Source: Oryzobacter telluris (GTDB lineage: Bacteria > Actinomycetota > Actinomycetes > Actinomycetales > Dermatophilaceae). From it: a stretch of DNA of 64,000 bases. Position numbers and translations under genes: made by a program. The notes under the pieces are model-generated. The model was given only the letters and a program-made list of their open reading frames with translations, was not told where the DNA came from and ran no database searches. The stretch lies in NCBI RefSeq assembly GCF_043099285.1, contig NZ_CP170723.1, positions 3,100,001 through 3,164,000 on the forward strand, written 5' to 3'. Below, piece by piece: positions 15,585 through 24,675 of this stretch (its first letter is position 1; each line of letters starts with the position of its first letter).

Positions 15585-16242
15585 GCAGTCCCTCGATGGC
15601 GCGGTCGAGGCCGCGGGGTCCGGTGGGGCGCACCTGCAGCGGCAGCCCGATGCGGTCGGCGGCCTCCTGGGCGAGCGTGCGCAGCTCGGCCTGCTCGGCC
15701 GGGTCGGTGGTCTGGACGAGCCACACGACGCGCGTGTAGTGGCGGAAGTAGTCGTCGCGCAGCTCGGGGTGGCGGTCGAGGCCGAGCTCGTGGATCACCG
15801 TGCGGGAGAACGACTTCACGAGGAAGTCGGTGAGCAGGTAGGTGCCCGGCTCCTCCTCCGCGATCGACTCGACGACCATCGGCCCCGCGTAGAGGTCGTA
15901 GCAGTGCAGGCCCGGCAGCCGGTCGACCCCGAGCCGCTCGCACACCTCGTCGAGCGCGCCGTAGGTACCGCAGTCGGCGTAGCCCACGGCGACCCGGTCG
16001 TACCGGTCGCGCAGCTCGAGGACGAGGCGCTCGACCTCGCCCGCGATGCGTTCCGGCCGGTTGTGGAGCAGCGGCGGCAGGGGGTGCACGTCGACCGCCC
16101 AGCCGTGCCGGGCGACGGCGTCGGCCGCCGGCTGGGCGATGGCCCCGCACGCGACGAGCGCGACGCGGGCGCCCTCAGACGGGGAAGGCGAGCTGGTCGA
16201 CGAACCGGTCGTTGAAGTCGGGGCGGTCGGAGAGCTCGACAT
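15568..16242 (-). CDS. DUF1638 family protein of the corrinoid methyltransferase operon
   Basis: The product has up to 224 residues. The first 26 (Ser/Thr/Pro-rich) overlap the RACE gene by 68 bp and may not be translated, but no other clear start is present before VALVACGAIAQ. Conserved features are VGYADCGTYGALDEVCERLGV, LPGLHCYDLYAG and YLLTDFLVKSFSRTV. DUF1638 proteins recur next to MttB/MtbB-type methyltransferases in archaea and bacteria. The biochemical role is unknown. Conserved cysteines and histidines hint at metal or corrinoid handling. It is the last gene of the five-gene operon. Confidence 0.8.
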   Translation of the reverse strand: MSSSPTAPTSTTGSSTSSPSPSEGARVALVACGAIAQPAADAVARHGWAVDVHPLPPLLHNRPERIAGEVERLVLELRDRYDRVAVGYADCGTYGALDEVCERLGVDRLPGLHCYDLYAGPMVVESIAEEEPGTYLLTDFLVKSFSRTVIHELGLDRHPELRDDYFRHYTRVVWLVQTTDPAEQAELRTLAQEAADRIGLPLQVRPTGPRGLDRAIEGLLSTTR

Positions 16243-18145
16243 AGCGCACCTCCTCCAGCAGCGCGTCGGCGCCGGCCCGTTCGCGGGCCGACAACAGCAC
16301 CATCTTCGCCCCCTCCCCCGCGACGTTGCCGGCGGAGACGATCCGCAGCACCGGCAGCTTCGGGACGAGCCCGATCCGCACGGCCGAGGCGGGCGAGAGG
16401 TACGAGCCGAAGGACCCGGCGAGCAGGACCTGCTGCACGTCGCGCGGCTCCACCCCCAGCTCCTCGAGCATCAGGGTCCACCCGGTGGAGATCGCCGCCT
16501 TCGCGAACTGGAGCTCGCGAACGTCCCTCTGCGACAGGTAGACCGACTCCGAGGCCGGGGTGTCAGGGGTCGCCCGGTACAGGATGAAGACCCGCTCCCC
16601 CGCTCCGACGGTCGTGAGGCGGGTGGCGAGCCGCGGCACGTCGCGCGCCGCGTCCTCTTCGGGGACGAACCGGCCGGAGGCGTCGAGCAGCCCGACTCGC
16701 ACCAGCTCGGAGACGGCGTCGACGAGGCCGGACCCGCAGAGCCCTCGCGGCTCGACGTCGCCGATGACGCCCAGCGTGACCGCCGCGTCGTCGTCCTCCG
16801 CCGAGGCGTCGAGCTTGATGACCTCGATGGCACCGTCGGCCGCCCGCATGCCGCACCGGATGGCGCCGCCCTCGAAGGCCGGGCCGGCCGGTGCCGCGGT
16901 GGTGACGATCCGCTCGCCGTCGCTGAGCGCGATCTCGCAGTTGGTGCCGACGTCGATGAACAGGCGCACCCGCTTGTCGCGGTCGAGCCCGCTGGCGAGC
17001 ATCCCGGCCACGATGTCGCCGCCGACGTACGCCCCGAGCGCGGGGAAGATCGTGGCGCGAGCCCGTGGGTGCACGGCGAGCCCGAGGTCGGTGGCGAGCA
17101 GCACGGGCCAGTCGGCGCTCACCTGGATGAAGGGGGCCACCCCGATCGGCTCGGGGTCGACACCGAGGAGCAGGGCCGTCATCGTCGCGTTGCCCGCCAG
17201 CGCGACCTCGTAGACCTCCTCGGGCGCGACGCCGCCCTCGTCGCACACCTCGTGCGCGAGCTCGGCCAGGGTCTGGTGCGCGAGCTCGGTGAGCCGCCCC
17301 AGGGCCTCGGGGTCCATCATCGTCGCGCTGATCCGGGTGATGACGTCGCCGCCGAACGGCTGCTGCTTGTTGAGCATCGACGCGACCGCGACGGGTGTGC
17401 CGGTCTCGAGGTCGAGCAGGGTCGCGACGACCGTGGTCGTCCCGAGGTCGAACGCGATGGCGTGCCGCCGACCCGTGGTGTCACCCGGCTCGATGTCGAT
17501 GAGCACCTCGTCGACGACCACCGCGGTGACCTTGAAGTCGCTCTGCCGCAACACGTTCGGCAGCCGCCGCAACGCGTGGAGGTCGGGGTTCAGGGTGAGG
17601 TCCTCGATCGCGTCGCGCAGGCGCACGAGGTCGGTGCGCTGGTCGGCGAGGGTCGGCTCGGTGAGCTCGACGTAGCGCTTCTGCACCCCCGGGCGCAGGA
17701 TGACCTGCCGTCCGACGCCGACGGTCGACGCCTTCGGGCGGGTGACGAGCGGGGGCACCTCGAGGCCGAGGTCGTGGGTGGCCTTGACGAGGCAGGCGAG
17801 CCGCCAGCCGTCGCCGATCTGGTCCTCGGAGAACGTCCGGCGGTCGTGCCGCGTGACCGGCGCGCTGCCGGCGGTGAGGCGGACCAGGCACTTGCGGCAG
17901 GTGCCGTGCCCGCCGCAGGTGGAGTCGATGGCGATGCCGTTCCACGAGGCGGCGTCGAAGACCGACACCCCGGGCGGCACGCGCACCGAGCGGTTCGCCG
18001 GTGTGAAGGTCAGCTGCACCCGCCCGGTGCCCTCGTGGACCTCCTCGCCGACCGCGCCCGACGGGGGCGGCTCGAGGAGACCCTCGCGCCGCATCCCGTC
18101 GACGACGTCCTCGAACGGCGCTCCCGGACCGCGCTCCCCCGTCAC
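16175..18145 (-). CDS. Reductive activator of corrinoid enzymes (RamA/RACE-like, 2Fe-2S plus ASKHA)
   Basis: The product has 656 residues. An N-terminal plant-type 2Fe-2S ferredoxin domain shows C77, C83, C86 and C117 (CGGHGTCRKC...C). Then come a linker and an ASKHA ATPase domain with AFDLGTTTVVATL, GGDVITRI, GNATMTALLLG, FIDVGTNCEIAL and a final AGSFGSYL. Such proteins use ATP to reduce accidentally oxidised Co(II) corrinoid back to Co(I). In an aerobe this activity would be needed often. The GTG at 18145 overlaps the upstream stop (GTGA). It serves the corrinoid protein two genes upstream. The electron donor to the 2Fe-2S cluster is not encoded here. Confidence 0.92.
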   Translation of the reverse strand: MTGERGPGAPFEDVVDGMRREGLLEPPPSGAVGEEVHEGTGRVQLTFTPANRSVRVPPGVSVFDAASWNGIAIDSTCGGHGTCRKCLVRLTAGSAPVTRHDRRTFSEDQIGDGWRLACLVKATHDLGLEVPPLVTRPKASTVGVGRQVILRPGVQKRYVELTEPTLADQRTDLVRLRDAIEDLTLNPDLHALRRLPNVLRQSDFKVTAVVVDEVLIDIEPGDTTGRRHAIAFDLGTTTVVATLLDLETGTPVAVASMLNKQQPFGGDVITRISATMMDPEALGRLTELAHQTLAELAHEVCDEGGVAPEEVYEVALAGNATMTALLLGVDPEPIGVAPFIQVSADWPVLLATDLGLAVHPRARATIFPALGAYVGGDIVAGMLASGLDRDKRVRLFIDVGTNCEIALSDGERIVTTAAPAGPAFEGGAIRCGMRAADGAIEVIKLDASAEDDDAAVTLGVIGDVEPRGLCGSGLVDAVSELVRVGLLDASGRFVPEEDAARDVPRLATRLTTVGAGERVFILYRATPDTPASESVYLSQRDVRELQFAKAAISTGWTLMLEELGVEPRDVQQVLLAGSFGSYLSPASAVRIGLVPKLPVLRIVSAGNVAGEGAKMVLLSARERAGADALLEEVRYVELSDRPDFNDRFVDQLAFPV

Positions 18146-19034
18146 GCCGGGCCGGCAGCGGCCGCGGCCAGCGCCGCCTGGCGCGAGCGGTGCGTGGCGA
18201 TCCACTTCGAGCCCCACTCGTCGTTGCCGAGGAGGAGGTCGGCGGCGCGCACGGCGTCGACGACGTGGGGCGTGCGGGCGTCCATGATCGCGCTGGTCAT
18301 GCCGGCCGACATCGCGAGCGGCAGCCAGGCGCCGTTGATCGCGTGGCGACCGGGCATGCCGAAGCTGACGTTGGAGGCGCCGCAGGTGGTGTTCAGGCCC
18401 CAGCGCTCGCGGATGCCGCGGATGACCTCGAGGGTCACCCGGCCGACCGTGGAGTCGGCGCCGATCGGCATGGCGAGGGGGTCGATGACGATGTCGTCGA
18501 TCGCGATGCCGTACTCCTCCGTGGCGACCCGGACGATCTTCTCGGTGAGCTGGAGTCGCTTCTCGGCCTCCATCGGGATCTCGTCGTGGTCGTTGGGCAG
18601 CGCGACGATGGCGGCGTCGTACTTCTTGACGAGCGGCAGGATGGCGGCGAGCCGCTCGTCCTCGGCGGTGACCGAGTTGACGAGGGCGCGGCCCTGGTAG
18701 GTCGCGAGCCCGGCCTCGAGCGCCTCGACGACCGAGGAGTCGATGCAGATCGGGAGGTCGGTGACCTGCTGGACGAGCTGGATCGCCCGCACGAGCAGGT
18801 CGGCCTCGTCGGTGAGCGGGACGCCCATGTTGATGTCGAGGACGTCGGCGCCGCCGGCGACCTGCGCGGCGACGTCCTTCTCGATGATCGACAGGTCGCC
18901 GTCGCGCAGCGCCCGCTGGAACACCGGCCGACCGGTGGGGTTGATCCGCTCGCCGATGACGCAGAACGGCTGGTCGGCCGCGATGACGACCTCCTTGGTC
19001 GCCGACCGCAGGACGGTGCGACGCAGCGGGGCGC

Positions 19035-19038
<4 letters not shown>
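18142..19038 (-). CDS. Methyl-THF:corrinoid methyltransferase (MtgA/MtrH/AcsE type)
   Basis: A 298-residue pterin-binding TIM barrel. CVIGERINPTGRPVFQ is the family's N-terminal signature, followed by GADVLDINMG, ICIDSSVVEALEAGL, VIDPLAMPIGAD and TTCGASNVSFGMPGR. It moves methyl from methylated corrinoid to THF (catabolic direction) or the reverse. Here MttB and the corrinoid protein indicate the catabolic direction, giving 5-methyl-THF. ATGA and GTGA overlaps on both sides show translational coupling. It is distinct from dihydropteroate synthase, which lacks this N-terminus and context. Confidence 0.92.
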
Positions 19039-19696
<658 letters not shown>

Positions 19697-19700
<4 letters not shown>

Positions 19701-20464
19701 GCTGCGCCTTCCTGTGGGTGGTGGTCGAGACGGGCCGACAACGCCCTGGCGTGGGCGGCGACGAGGGCGCCGGTGGACCGCAGGTCCTCGGCGAGGCGGG
19801 ACGTGGGTCCCGAGATCCCGAGCGCCGCGACGACCGCACCGTGGTGGCGGACCGGCGCGGCGACGCCGGTGAGGCCGGGCTCGAGCTCGTCGACCGTGGT
19901 CGCGAACCCGTCCTGGCGGATGCTCGGCAGCTGCGCCTCGAGAGCGGCGCCGGTGGTGACCGACTGCGGGGTGAGGGCGTCGAGGCGGCCGGAAGGGACG
20001 GGGAGGGCGCCGTGGGCGAAGAGGACCTTGCCCAGGGCCGAGCAGTGGGCGGCGACGTCGGTGCCGACCCAGTCGCGCGAGCCGAGGAAGTAGGCCGAGT
20101 CGACCTGCGCCACCTGCACGACCGTGCCGCGGCGGGCGACCCCGAGGTTGACGGTCTCGCCGGTGAGGTCGCCGAGCGAGCGCATCGTGGAGTCGGCGGT
20201 CTCGACGAGGTGGCCGTCGTCGGAGCGGCGGGTGGCGTAGTGGTCGAACAGGGCCCCGGCGCTCCAGCGGCCGTGGTCGTCGCGGGCCAGGAGGTCGGCG
20301 CGCTCGAGGGCGGCGAGGAGGCGGGAGGTCGTGGAGCGGGCCAGTCCCGAGGCGCCCGCGAGCTCGGTGAAGGTCACCGGCGACTCGGCGCGGACGACGC
20401 GCGCGACGAGGTCGGCGGCCCGGTCGATCGACTGGGTGCCGGTGCCGGCCGTGGGGGTGGTCAC
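19697..20464 (-). CDS. IclR-family regulator of the corrinoid operon
   Basis: The product has 255 residues. The N-terminal winged helix (VTFTELAGASGLARSTTSRLLAALERADLL) is followed by the IclR effector domain (TGETVNLGVARRGTVVQVAQ, CSALGKVLFA, DELEPGLTGVAAPVRHHG). It is the first gene of the operon and diverges from mttB. A long inverted repeat (20494-20525) in the shared promoter is its probable operator. The ligand is likely the methylated amine or a product, by context only. It resembles the second IclR protein at 28760 in the effector motifs DEL..GLT.VAAPVR. Confidence 0.92.
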
Positions 20465-20493
20465 GGGGCTCCTCTCGGGTGGGCTTCAGGCGC

Positions 20494-20525
20494 TCATCAT
20501 GTGGAACCAAAGTCCCACATGATGA
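20494..20525. promoter_or_regulatory. 32-bp inverted-repeat operator between iclR and mttB
   Basis: Perfect 11-bp arms TCATCATGTGG and CCACATGATGA flank a 10-bp centre. The right arm ends 3 bp before the TAGGAT -10 box of mttB (20529-20534), so a bound regulator would contact or block polymerase. IclR-family sites are often such extended palindromes. Confidence 0.75.
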
Positions 20526-20528
20526 GGC

Positions 20529-20548
20529 TAGGATGTGAGACGGCTCAC
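20529..20548 (+). promoter_or_regulatory. mttB -10 box and downstream GTGAG-N4-CTCAC repeat
   Basis: TAGGAT at 20529-20534 is the -10 candidate. Directly after it, 20535-20548 forms a 5-bp inverted repeat GTGAG/CTCAC that would lie at the 5' end of the message. It may be a second operator or a short hairpin. Confidence 0.4.
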
Positions 20549-20585
20549 CGTCAAACGTCGATCGCCTGTCAGAGAGGCCCGCCCG

Positions 20586-22025
20586 ATGTTCACCAACCGC
20601 ATGCCGCGCTACGAGATCCTGTCGGCGGACGCCCTCGAGCAGCTCGATGCCGGCTGGCGCCGGATCGTCACCGAGATCGGCGTGGAGTTCATGAGCGACC
20701 GCGCCCTCGACCTGTTCCGGGCCGCGGGACAGCGGGTCGAGGAGAACACCGTCTTCCTCGACCCCGAGTTCGTCCTCGCCCAGGTGGCCCTGGCCCCGCG
20801 CGAGTTCGACGTGCAGGCGCGCAACCCCGAGCGCAGCATCCACATCGGTGGCGACTCGATGGCGTTCGGCGCGGTCTACGGTCCGCCCTTCGTCCGCGAC
20901 GGCGACGTGCGCCGCGACGGCACGATGGAGGACTACCGCAACTTCGCGCGACTCTCCCAGTCGTTCTCGGTGCTCGACTCCGCCGGCGGCGTGGTCTGCG
21001 AGCCCAACGACGCCCCGCTCGACTCGCGCCACCTCGACATGACGCTCGCCCTGATGACGCTCACCGACAAGGTGTTCATGGGCAACGTCGTCTCCGGGCC
21101 CAACGCGCGCGACGTCATCGCGATGTCGGAGATCCTCTTCGGCGGCCGCGAGGCGATCGAGGCCACGCCCACGTCCATCAGCCTGATCAACTGCAACTCG
21201 CCCCTGCGCTGGGACGACCGCATGCTCGACGCGCTGTTCGAGTACTGCGCCGCGGCCCAGCCGGTCGTCCTCACCCCCTTCATCCTCATGGGCGCGATGT
21301 CGCCGGTCACCATCCCGGCCGCGCTCGTGCAGCAGATGGCCGAGGCCCTGTCGGGCATCGCCCTGGCGCAGCTGATCCGCCCGGGCTGTCCGGTGATCTT
21401 CGGCTCGTTCCTGTCCAACATCGACATGCAGTCCGGCTCCCCCACGTTCGGCACGCCGGAGTCGGGCATCGGCCTGCTGTGCACCGGCCAGATCGCGCGC
21501 CACTTCAACCTGCCGTTCCGCACCGGCGGCGGGCTGACGTCCTCGCAGGTCCCGGACGCGCAGGCGGGCTACGAGTCGCTGATGACGCTGCTGCCGACCT
21601 TCCTCGCCGGCACCAACTGGGTCATGCACACCGCCGGCTGGCTCGAGGGCGGGCTCGTCGCCGGGTTCGAGAAGTTCATCATCGACTGCCAGATCGTCGA
21701 GATGCTCCAGCACGAGTTCACCCCGCTCGAGATCGACGCCGGGTCGCTGGCGTTCGACGCGCACCAGGAGGTGGGCCACGGCGGCCACTTCCTCGGGTCG
21801 ATGCACACGATGGAGCGCTTCCGCACCTGCTTCTACCGGCCCTTCCTCAACTCCTCCGAGAACTACGAGCGGTGGATGCGCAACGGCGCGCAGGACACCG
21901 CGACGCGTGCTGCGGCCATCTGGCGCAAGCGGCTCGAGGAGTTCGAGCAGCCGACCATCGACGACGGCATCCGCGCCGAGCTCGAGGACTTCGTCACCCG
22001 GCGTCGCCGGGAGCTCGGCGACTGA
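20586..22025 (+). CDS. MttB-superfamily methyltransferase, non-pyrrolysine (glycine betaine type proposed)
   Basis: The product has 479 residues and is full length for COG5598 without an in-frame amber codon, so it belongs to the non-pyrrolysine branch, which includes glycine betaine methyltransferase MtgB, proline betaine MtpB and carnitine/butyrobetaine MtcB. True MttB uses pyrrolysine for trimethylamine. Landmarks are MEDYRNFARLSQSFSVLDSAGG, SLINCNSPLRWD, GAMSPVTIPAALVQQ, GSPTFGTPESG and the C-terminal HEVG-like HQEVGHGGHFLGSMHTMERFRTCFYRP. ATG at 20586 has GAGAGG upstream; a GTG at 20535 abuts the -10 box and is rejected. Adjacency to choline and betaine catabolism favours betaine, but other quaternary amines are not excluded. 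Confidence 0.88.
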   Translation: MFTNRMPRYEILSADALEQLDAGWRRIVTEIGVEFMSDRALDLFRAAGQRVEENTVFLDPEFVLAQVALAPREFDVQARNPERSIHIGGDSMAFGAVYGPPFVRDGDVRRDGTMEDYRNFARLSQSFSVLDSAGGVVCEPNDAPLDSRHLDMTLALMTLTDKVFMGNVVSGPNARDVIAMSEILFGGREAIEATPTSISLINCNSPLRWDDRMLDALFEYCAAAQPVVLTPFILMGAMSPVTIPAALVQQMAEALSGIALAQLIRPGCPVIFGSFLSNIDMQSGSPTFGTPESGIGLLCTGQIARHFNLPFRTGGGLTSSQVPDAQAGYESLMTLLPTFLAGTNWVMHTAGWLEGGLVAGFEKFIIDCQIVEMLQHEFTPLEIDAGSLAFDAHQEVGHGGHFLGSMHTMERFRTCFYRPFLNSSENYERWMRNGAQDTATRAAAIWRKRLEEFEQPTIDDGIRAELEDFVTRRRRELGD

Positions 22026-22041
22026 GGCAGGCTGTCCTCCC

Positions 22042-23430
22042 GTGGCCATCAGCGCGTTCGACCTGTTCTCCGTCGGGATCGGCCCGTCGAGCTCCCACAC
22101 CGTGGGACCGATGCGGGCCGCCCACACCTTCGCCGACGGCCTGCGGGCCGAGGGCGTCCTCGAGCGCGTGGGCCGGGTCAAGGCCGAGCTGTTCGGCTCG
22201 CTCGGTGCCACCGGCCACGGCCACGGCTCGGTCAAGGCGGTCGTCCTCGGCCTCGAGGGCGAGAACCCCGAGACCACCGACCCGCGCGGCGCCGACCCGC
22301 GCCTGGAGGAGGTGCGCACCTCCGGGGTGCTGCGGCTCGCCGGGACGCACGAGATCGCCTGCGCGGTCGACACCGACGTCGTCCTGCACCGCCGGGCGTC
22401 GTTGCCCTTCCACGCCAACGGCATGCGGTTCACCGCGTGGGAATCGGCCACCCCGGTCGAGGGAGAGGAGCCGCTGCGCCAGCGCGAGTACTACTCCGTC
22501 GGCGGCGGCTTCGTCCTCGACGAGGACGAGGTCGGTGGCAACCGGATCGTCCCCGACGAGACGCCCGTCCGGTACCCGTTCACCACCGGCAACCAGCTGC
22601 TCGAGCGCTGTGCCGAGTCGGGCCTGTCGATCAGCGGCGTGATGATGGCCAACGAGCTGTCGTGGCGCACCGAGGCCGAGGTGCGCTCCGGCCTGCTGCA
22701 CCTCTGGGCGGTCATGCAGGAATGCGTCGACAACGGCTGCCGCAGCACCGAGGGCGTCCTGCCCGGCGGGCTCAAGGTGCCGCGCCGCGCGCCCCGCCTG
22801 GCCCGGCAGCTGCGCTCCGAGCACGGCGGCGACCCCCTCGCCGCGATGGACTGGGTGACCCTCTACGCGCTGGCCGTCAACGAGGAGAACGCCTCGGGTG
22901 GGCGCATCGTCACGGCCCCGACGAACGGCGCGGCGGGCATCATCCCGGCGGTCCTGCACTACTACACGCGCTGGGTGCCCGGTGCGTCCGACGACGAGGT
23001 GGTGTCCTTCCTCCTCACCGCCGCCGCCATCGGCACGCTCTACAAGGAGAACGCCTCGATCTCGGGCGCCGAGGTCGGCTGCCAGGGCGAGGTCGGCTCG
23101 GCCTGCTCGATGGCGGCCGGCGCGCTGGCCGAGGTGATGGGCGGGACGCCCGACCAGGTCGAGAACGCCGCCGAGATCGGCATCGAGCACAACCTCGGCC
23201 TCACGTGCGACCCCGTGGGTGGGCTCGTGCAGATCCCGTGCATCGAGCGCAACGCGGTGGCGTCGGTGAAGGCCATCACCGCGGCACGAATCGCGTTGCG
23301 CGGCAACGGGAAGCAGATCGTCTCGCTCGACAAGGCGATCAAGACGATGCGCGACACCGGCCGCGACATGAAGGTGAAGTACAAGGAGACCGCCCGCGGC
23401 GGACTCGCCGTCAACGTCATCGAGTGCTGA
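22042..23430 (+). CDS. sdaA: L-serine ammonia-lyase (serine dehydratase)
   Basis: The product has 462 residues with the single-chain alpha/beta fusion typical of SdaA: AISAFDLFSVGIGPSSSHTVGP at the N-terminus, GSLGATGHGHGSVKAV, TAPTNGAAGIIPAVLHYY, then cluster cysteines in EVGCQGEVGSACSM and CDPVGGLVQIPC for an oxygen-sensitive 4Fe-4S cluster. It converts L-serine to pyruvate and ammonia. The GTG at 22042 comes 16 bp after the mttB stop with GGCAGG-type spacing, so the pair is probably co-transcribed. Together with glycine hydroxymethylase (not in the window) it would let betaine-derived glycine enter central metabolism. Confidence 0.95.
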   Translation: MAISAFDLFSVGIGPSSSHTVGPMRAAHTFADGLRAEGVLERVGRVKAELFGSLGATGHGHGSVKAVVLGLEGENPETTDPRGADPRLEEVRTSGVLRLAGTHEIACAVDTDVVLHRRASLPFHANGMRFTAWESATPVEGEEPLRQREYYSVGGGFVLDEDEVGGNRIVPDETPVRYPFTTGNQLLERCAESGLSISGVMMANELSWRTEAEVRSGLLHLWAVMQECVDNGCRSTEGVLPGGLKVPRRAPRLARQLRSEHGGDPLAAMDWVTLYALAVNEENASGGRIVTAPTNGAAGIIPAVLHYYTRWVPGASDDEVVSFLLTAAAIGTLYKENASISGAEVGCQGEVGSACSMAAGALAEVMGGTPDQVENAAEIGIEHNLGLTCDPVGGLVQIPCIERNAVASVKAITAARIALRGNGKQIVSLDKAIKTMRDTGRDMKVKYKETARGGLAVNVIEC

Positions 23431-23452
23431 GGCCCGACGAGGGCACCCGCCC

Positions 23453-23987
23453 ATGGCTCGCACCCGGACCCTGGCCTGCGTCTTCGCCCACCCGGACGAC
23501 GACGCGTACGGGGCCGCGGGCAGCGTCGCCCTGCACGCCGACGAGCCGGGTTTCCGCTTCGTCCTGGTGCACGCGACGGTCGGCGAACAGGGCGAGATCC
23601 GCGACGGTTTCCCGGCCACCCGGGCGACGCTCGGCGCCGTCCGCCGCGCCGAGGACGAGGCCGCGTGGCGCGCCCTCGGGCGAGTCGGTCTTCGAGCGGT
23701 GGAACCGCCAGCGAGCCGAGCTCGGGCTGTTCACCTTCGACCCGACCCGGACCTACCACATGCGCGGGGTCCCGGACGAGCAGATCGGCATCACCGTCGA
23801 CTGCCGGGGCGTGACCGACAGGATCGTCGCGGGCCTGCGCGAGCACCGCAGCCAGCTGCACGTCATGTCGGACGACCCGACGAACACCGAGCAGTGGGAA
23901 CGACGCCTCTCGAGGGAGTGGTACGTGGTCGCGTGGCCCCCGACCGGGGGCGTGATGCTGGCCGACCTCTTCGACGGGCTGGAGTGA
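23453..23987 (+). pseudogene. Broken LmbE/PIG-L deacetylase gene (internal deletion and frameshift)
   Basis: Two parts of one family protein are in different frames. From ATG 23453, frame 1 gives ARTRTLACVFAHPDDDAYGA to EDEAAWRALGR. From about 23680, a second frame gives GESVFERWNRQRAELGLF, RGVPDEQIGITVD and VVAWPPTGGVMLADLFDGLE. The family normally has about 240 residues; only about 178 codons remain. The missing middle should hold the second metal-binding HxDH motif, so the product would be inactive. It follows sdaA by 22 bp. A pure sequencing error would explain the shift but not the missing segment. A separate intact LmbE is at 53802-54542. Confidence 0.8.
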
Positions 23988-23997
23988 CGGGTCCTTC

Positions 23998-24675
23998 TCA
24001 GTCCGCCGCCGACGAGAGAGGGAACGCCCGCCACCGGCCCTCGGAGACCACCTCGACGGTGTCGCCGACGACGCGGATGGCGGTCTGCTCGTCGATGACG
24101 TAGGCCGGGCCCCCGATGTCGGCCGCCCAGCGCTCGGCGTGCTCCATGGTGTTGGTCGGGAACAGGTCGAGGTGCGGGAAGATCGAGAAGTCGACGACGC
24201 CCAGCGTGCGGTCGTCCGTGGCGGCCGGCCACTCGACGAACCAGTCGCCGATGCGCGGCGTCAGCACCATGCTCCCGGCGCTCACCCCGACCCAGACCGT
24301 GTCGTCGAGCGAGGGCAGGAGGTCGGCCAGGCCGGACTCTCGCATCCAGTGGGCCAGGTAGGTGGCGTCACCCCCGTCGACGAGGAGCACGTCGGCTTCG
24401 CGCACCCACGGCTCCCACCGCTCGGCGCCGATGGTGGGCAGCGCGGTGAGCTCGAGGACGCCGAGCGAGGCCCAGCCCAGGCCGGTGAAGGAGGACCACG
24501 TGGGAGCCGCGGCGACCAGGCCCCGCACCGACGCCGGACCGCACATCGGGTGCCCCCACTGCGCGGTCGGGATGACGAGCGCGTGCGACTCGGCGACGGG
24601 TTTGCCGAGCAGTCCGACGAGCGCCGCCTCGATGCCGGGGTTGGTGACGCCGCCGGAGGTCAGGAGGAGCTTCAC
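23998..24675 (-). CDS. Peptidase E-like serine peptidase (family S51)
   Basis: The product has 225 residues with a glutamine-amidotransferase-like fold. The nucleophile elbow GVSAGSMVL carries the catalytic serine, and IFPHLDLFPT supplies the histidine region, as in aspartyl dipeptidase PepE. The N-terminus KLLLTSGGVTNPGIEAAL matches the family. The GTG at 24675 overlaps the DinB stop (GTGA) and follows GGAGGGG, so it forms an operon with DinB. It probably cleaves Asp-X dipeptides. Cyanophycinase-type activity is less likely at this length. Confidence 0.87.
   Translation of the reverse strand: MKLLLTSGGVTNPGIEAALVGLLGKPVAESHALVIPTAQWGHPMCGPASVRGLVAAAPTWSSFTGLGWASLGVLELTALPTIGAERWEPWVREADVLLVDGGDATYLAHWMRESGLADLLPSLDDTVWVGVSAGSMVLTPRIGDWFVEWPAATDDRTLGVVDFSIFPHLDLFPTNTMEHAERWAADIGGPAYVIDEQTAIRVVGDTVEVVSEGRWRAFPLSSAAD

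Noticed and set aside
16046..18700. Long plus-strand frame opposite the RACE and methyltransferase genes
   Set aside because: Arg/Asp/Gly-rich shadow of well-conserved minus-strand proteins, with no recognisable domain.
20586..22025. Pyrrolysine-containing trimethylamine methyltransferase
   Set aside because: No in-frame amber codon and no pyl genes or tRNA in the window.
19718..22642. Long plus-strand frame covering iclR, mttB and part of sdaA
   Set aside because: Overlaps clear genes on both strands in other frames and resembles no protein.
22042..23430. Pyrroline or glycine riboswitch before sdaA/mttB
   Set aside because: The mttB leader is only about 45 nt and the mttB-sdaA gap is 16 bp, too short for a known glycine or cobalamin riboswitch.
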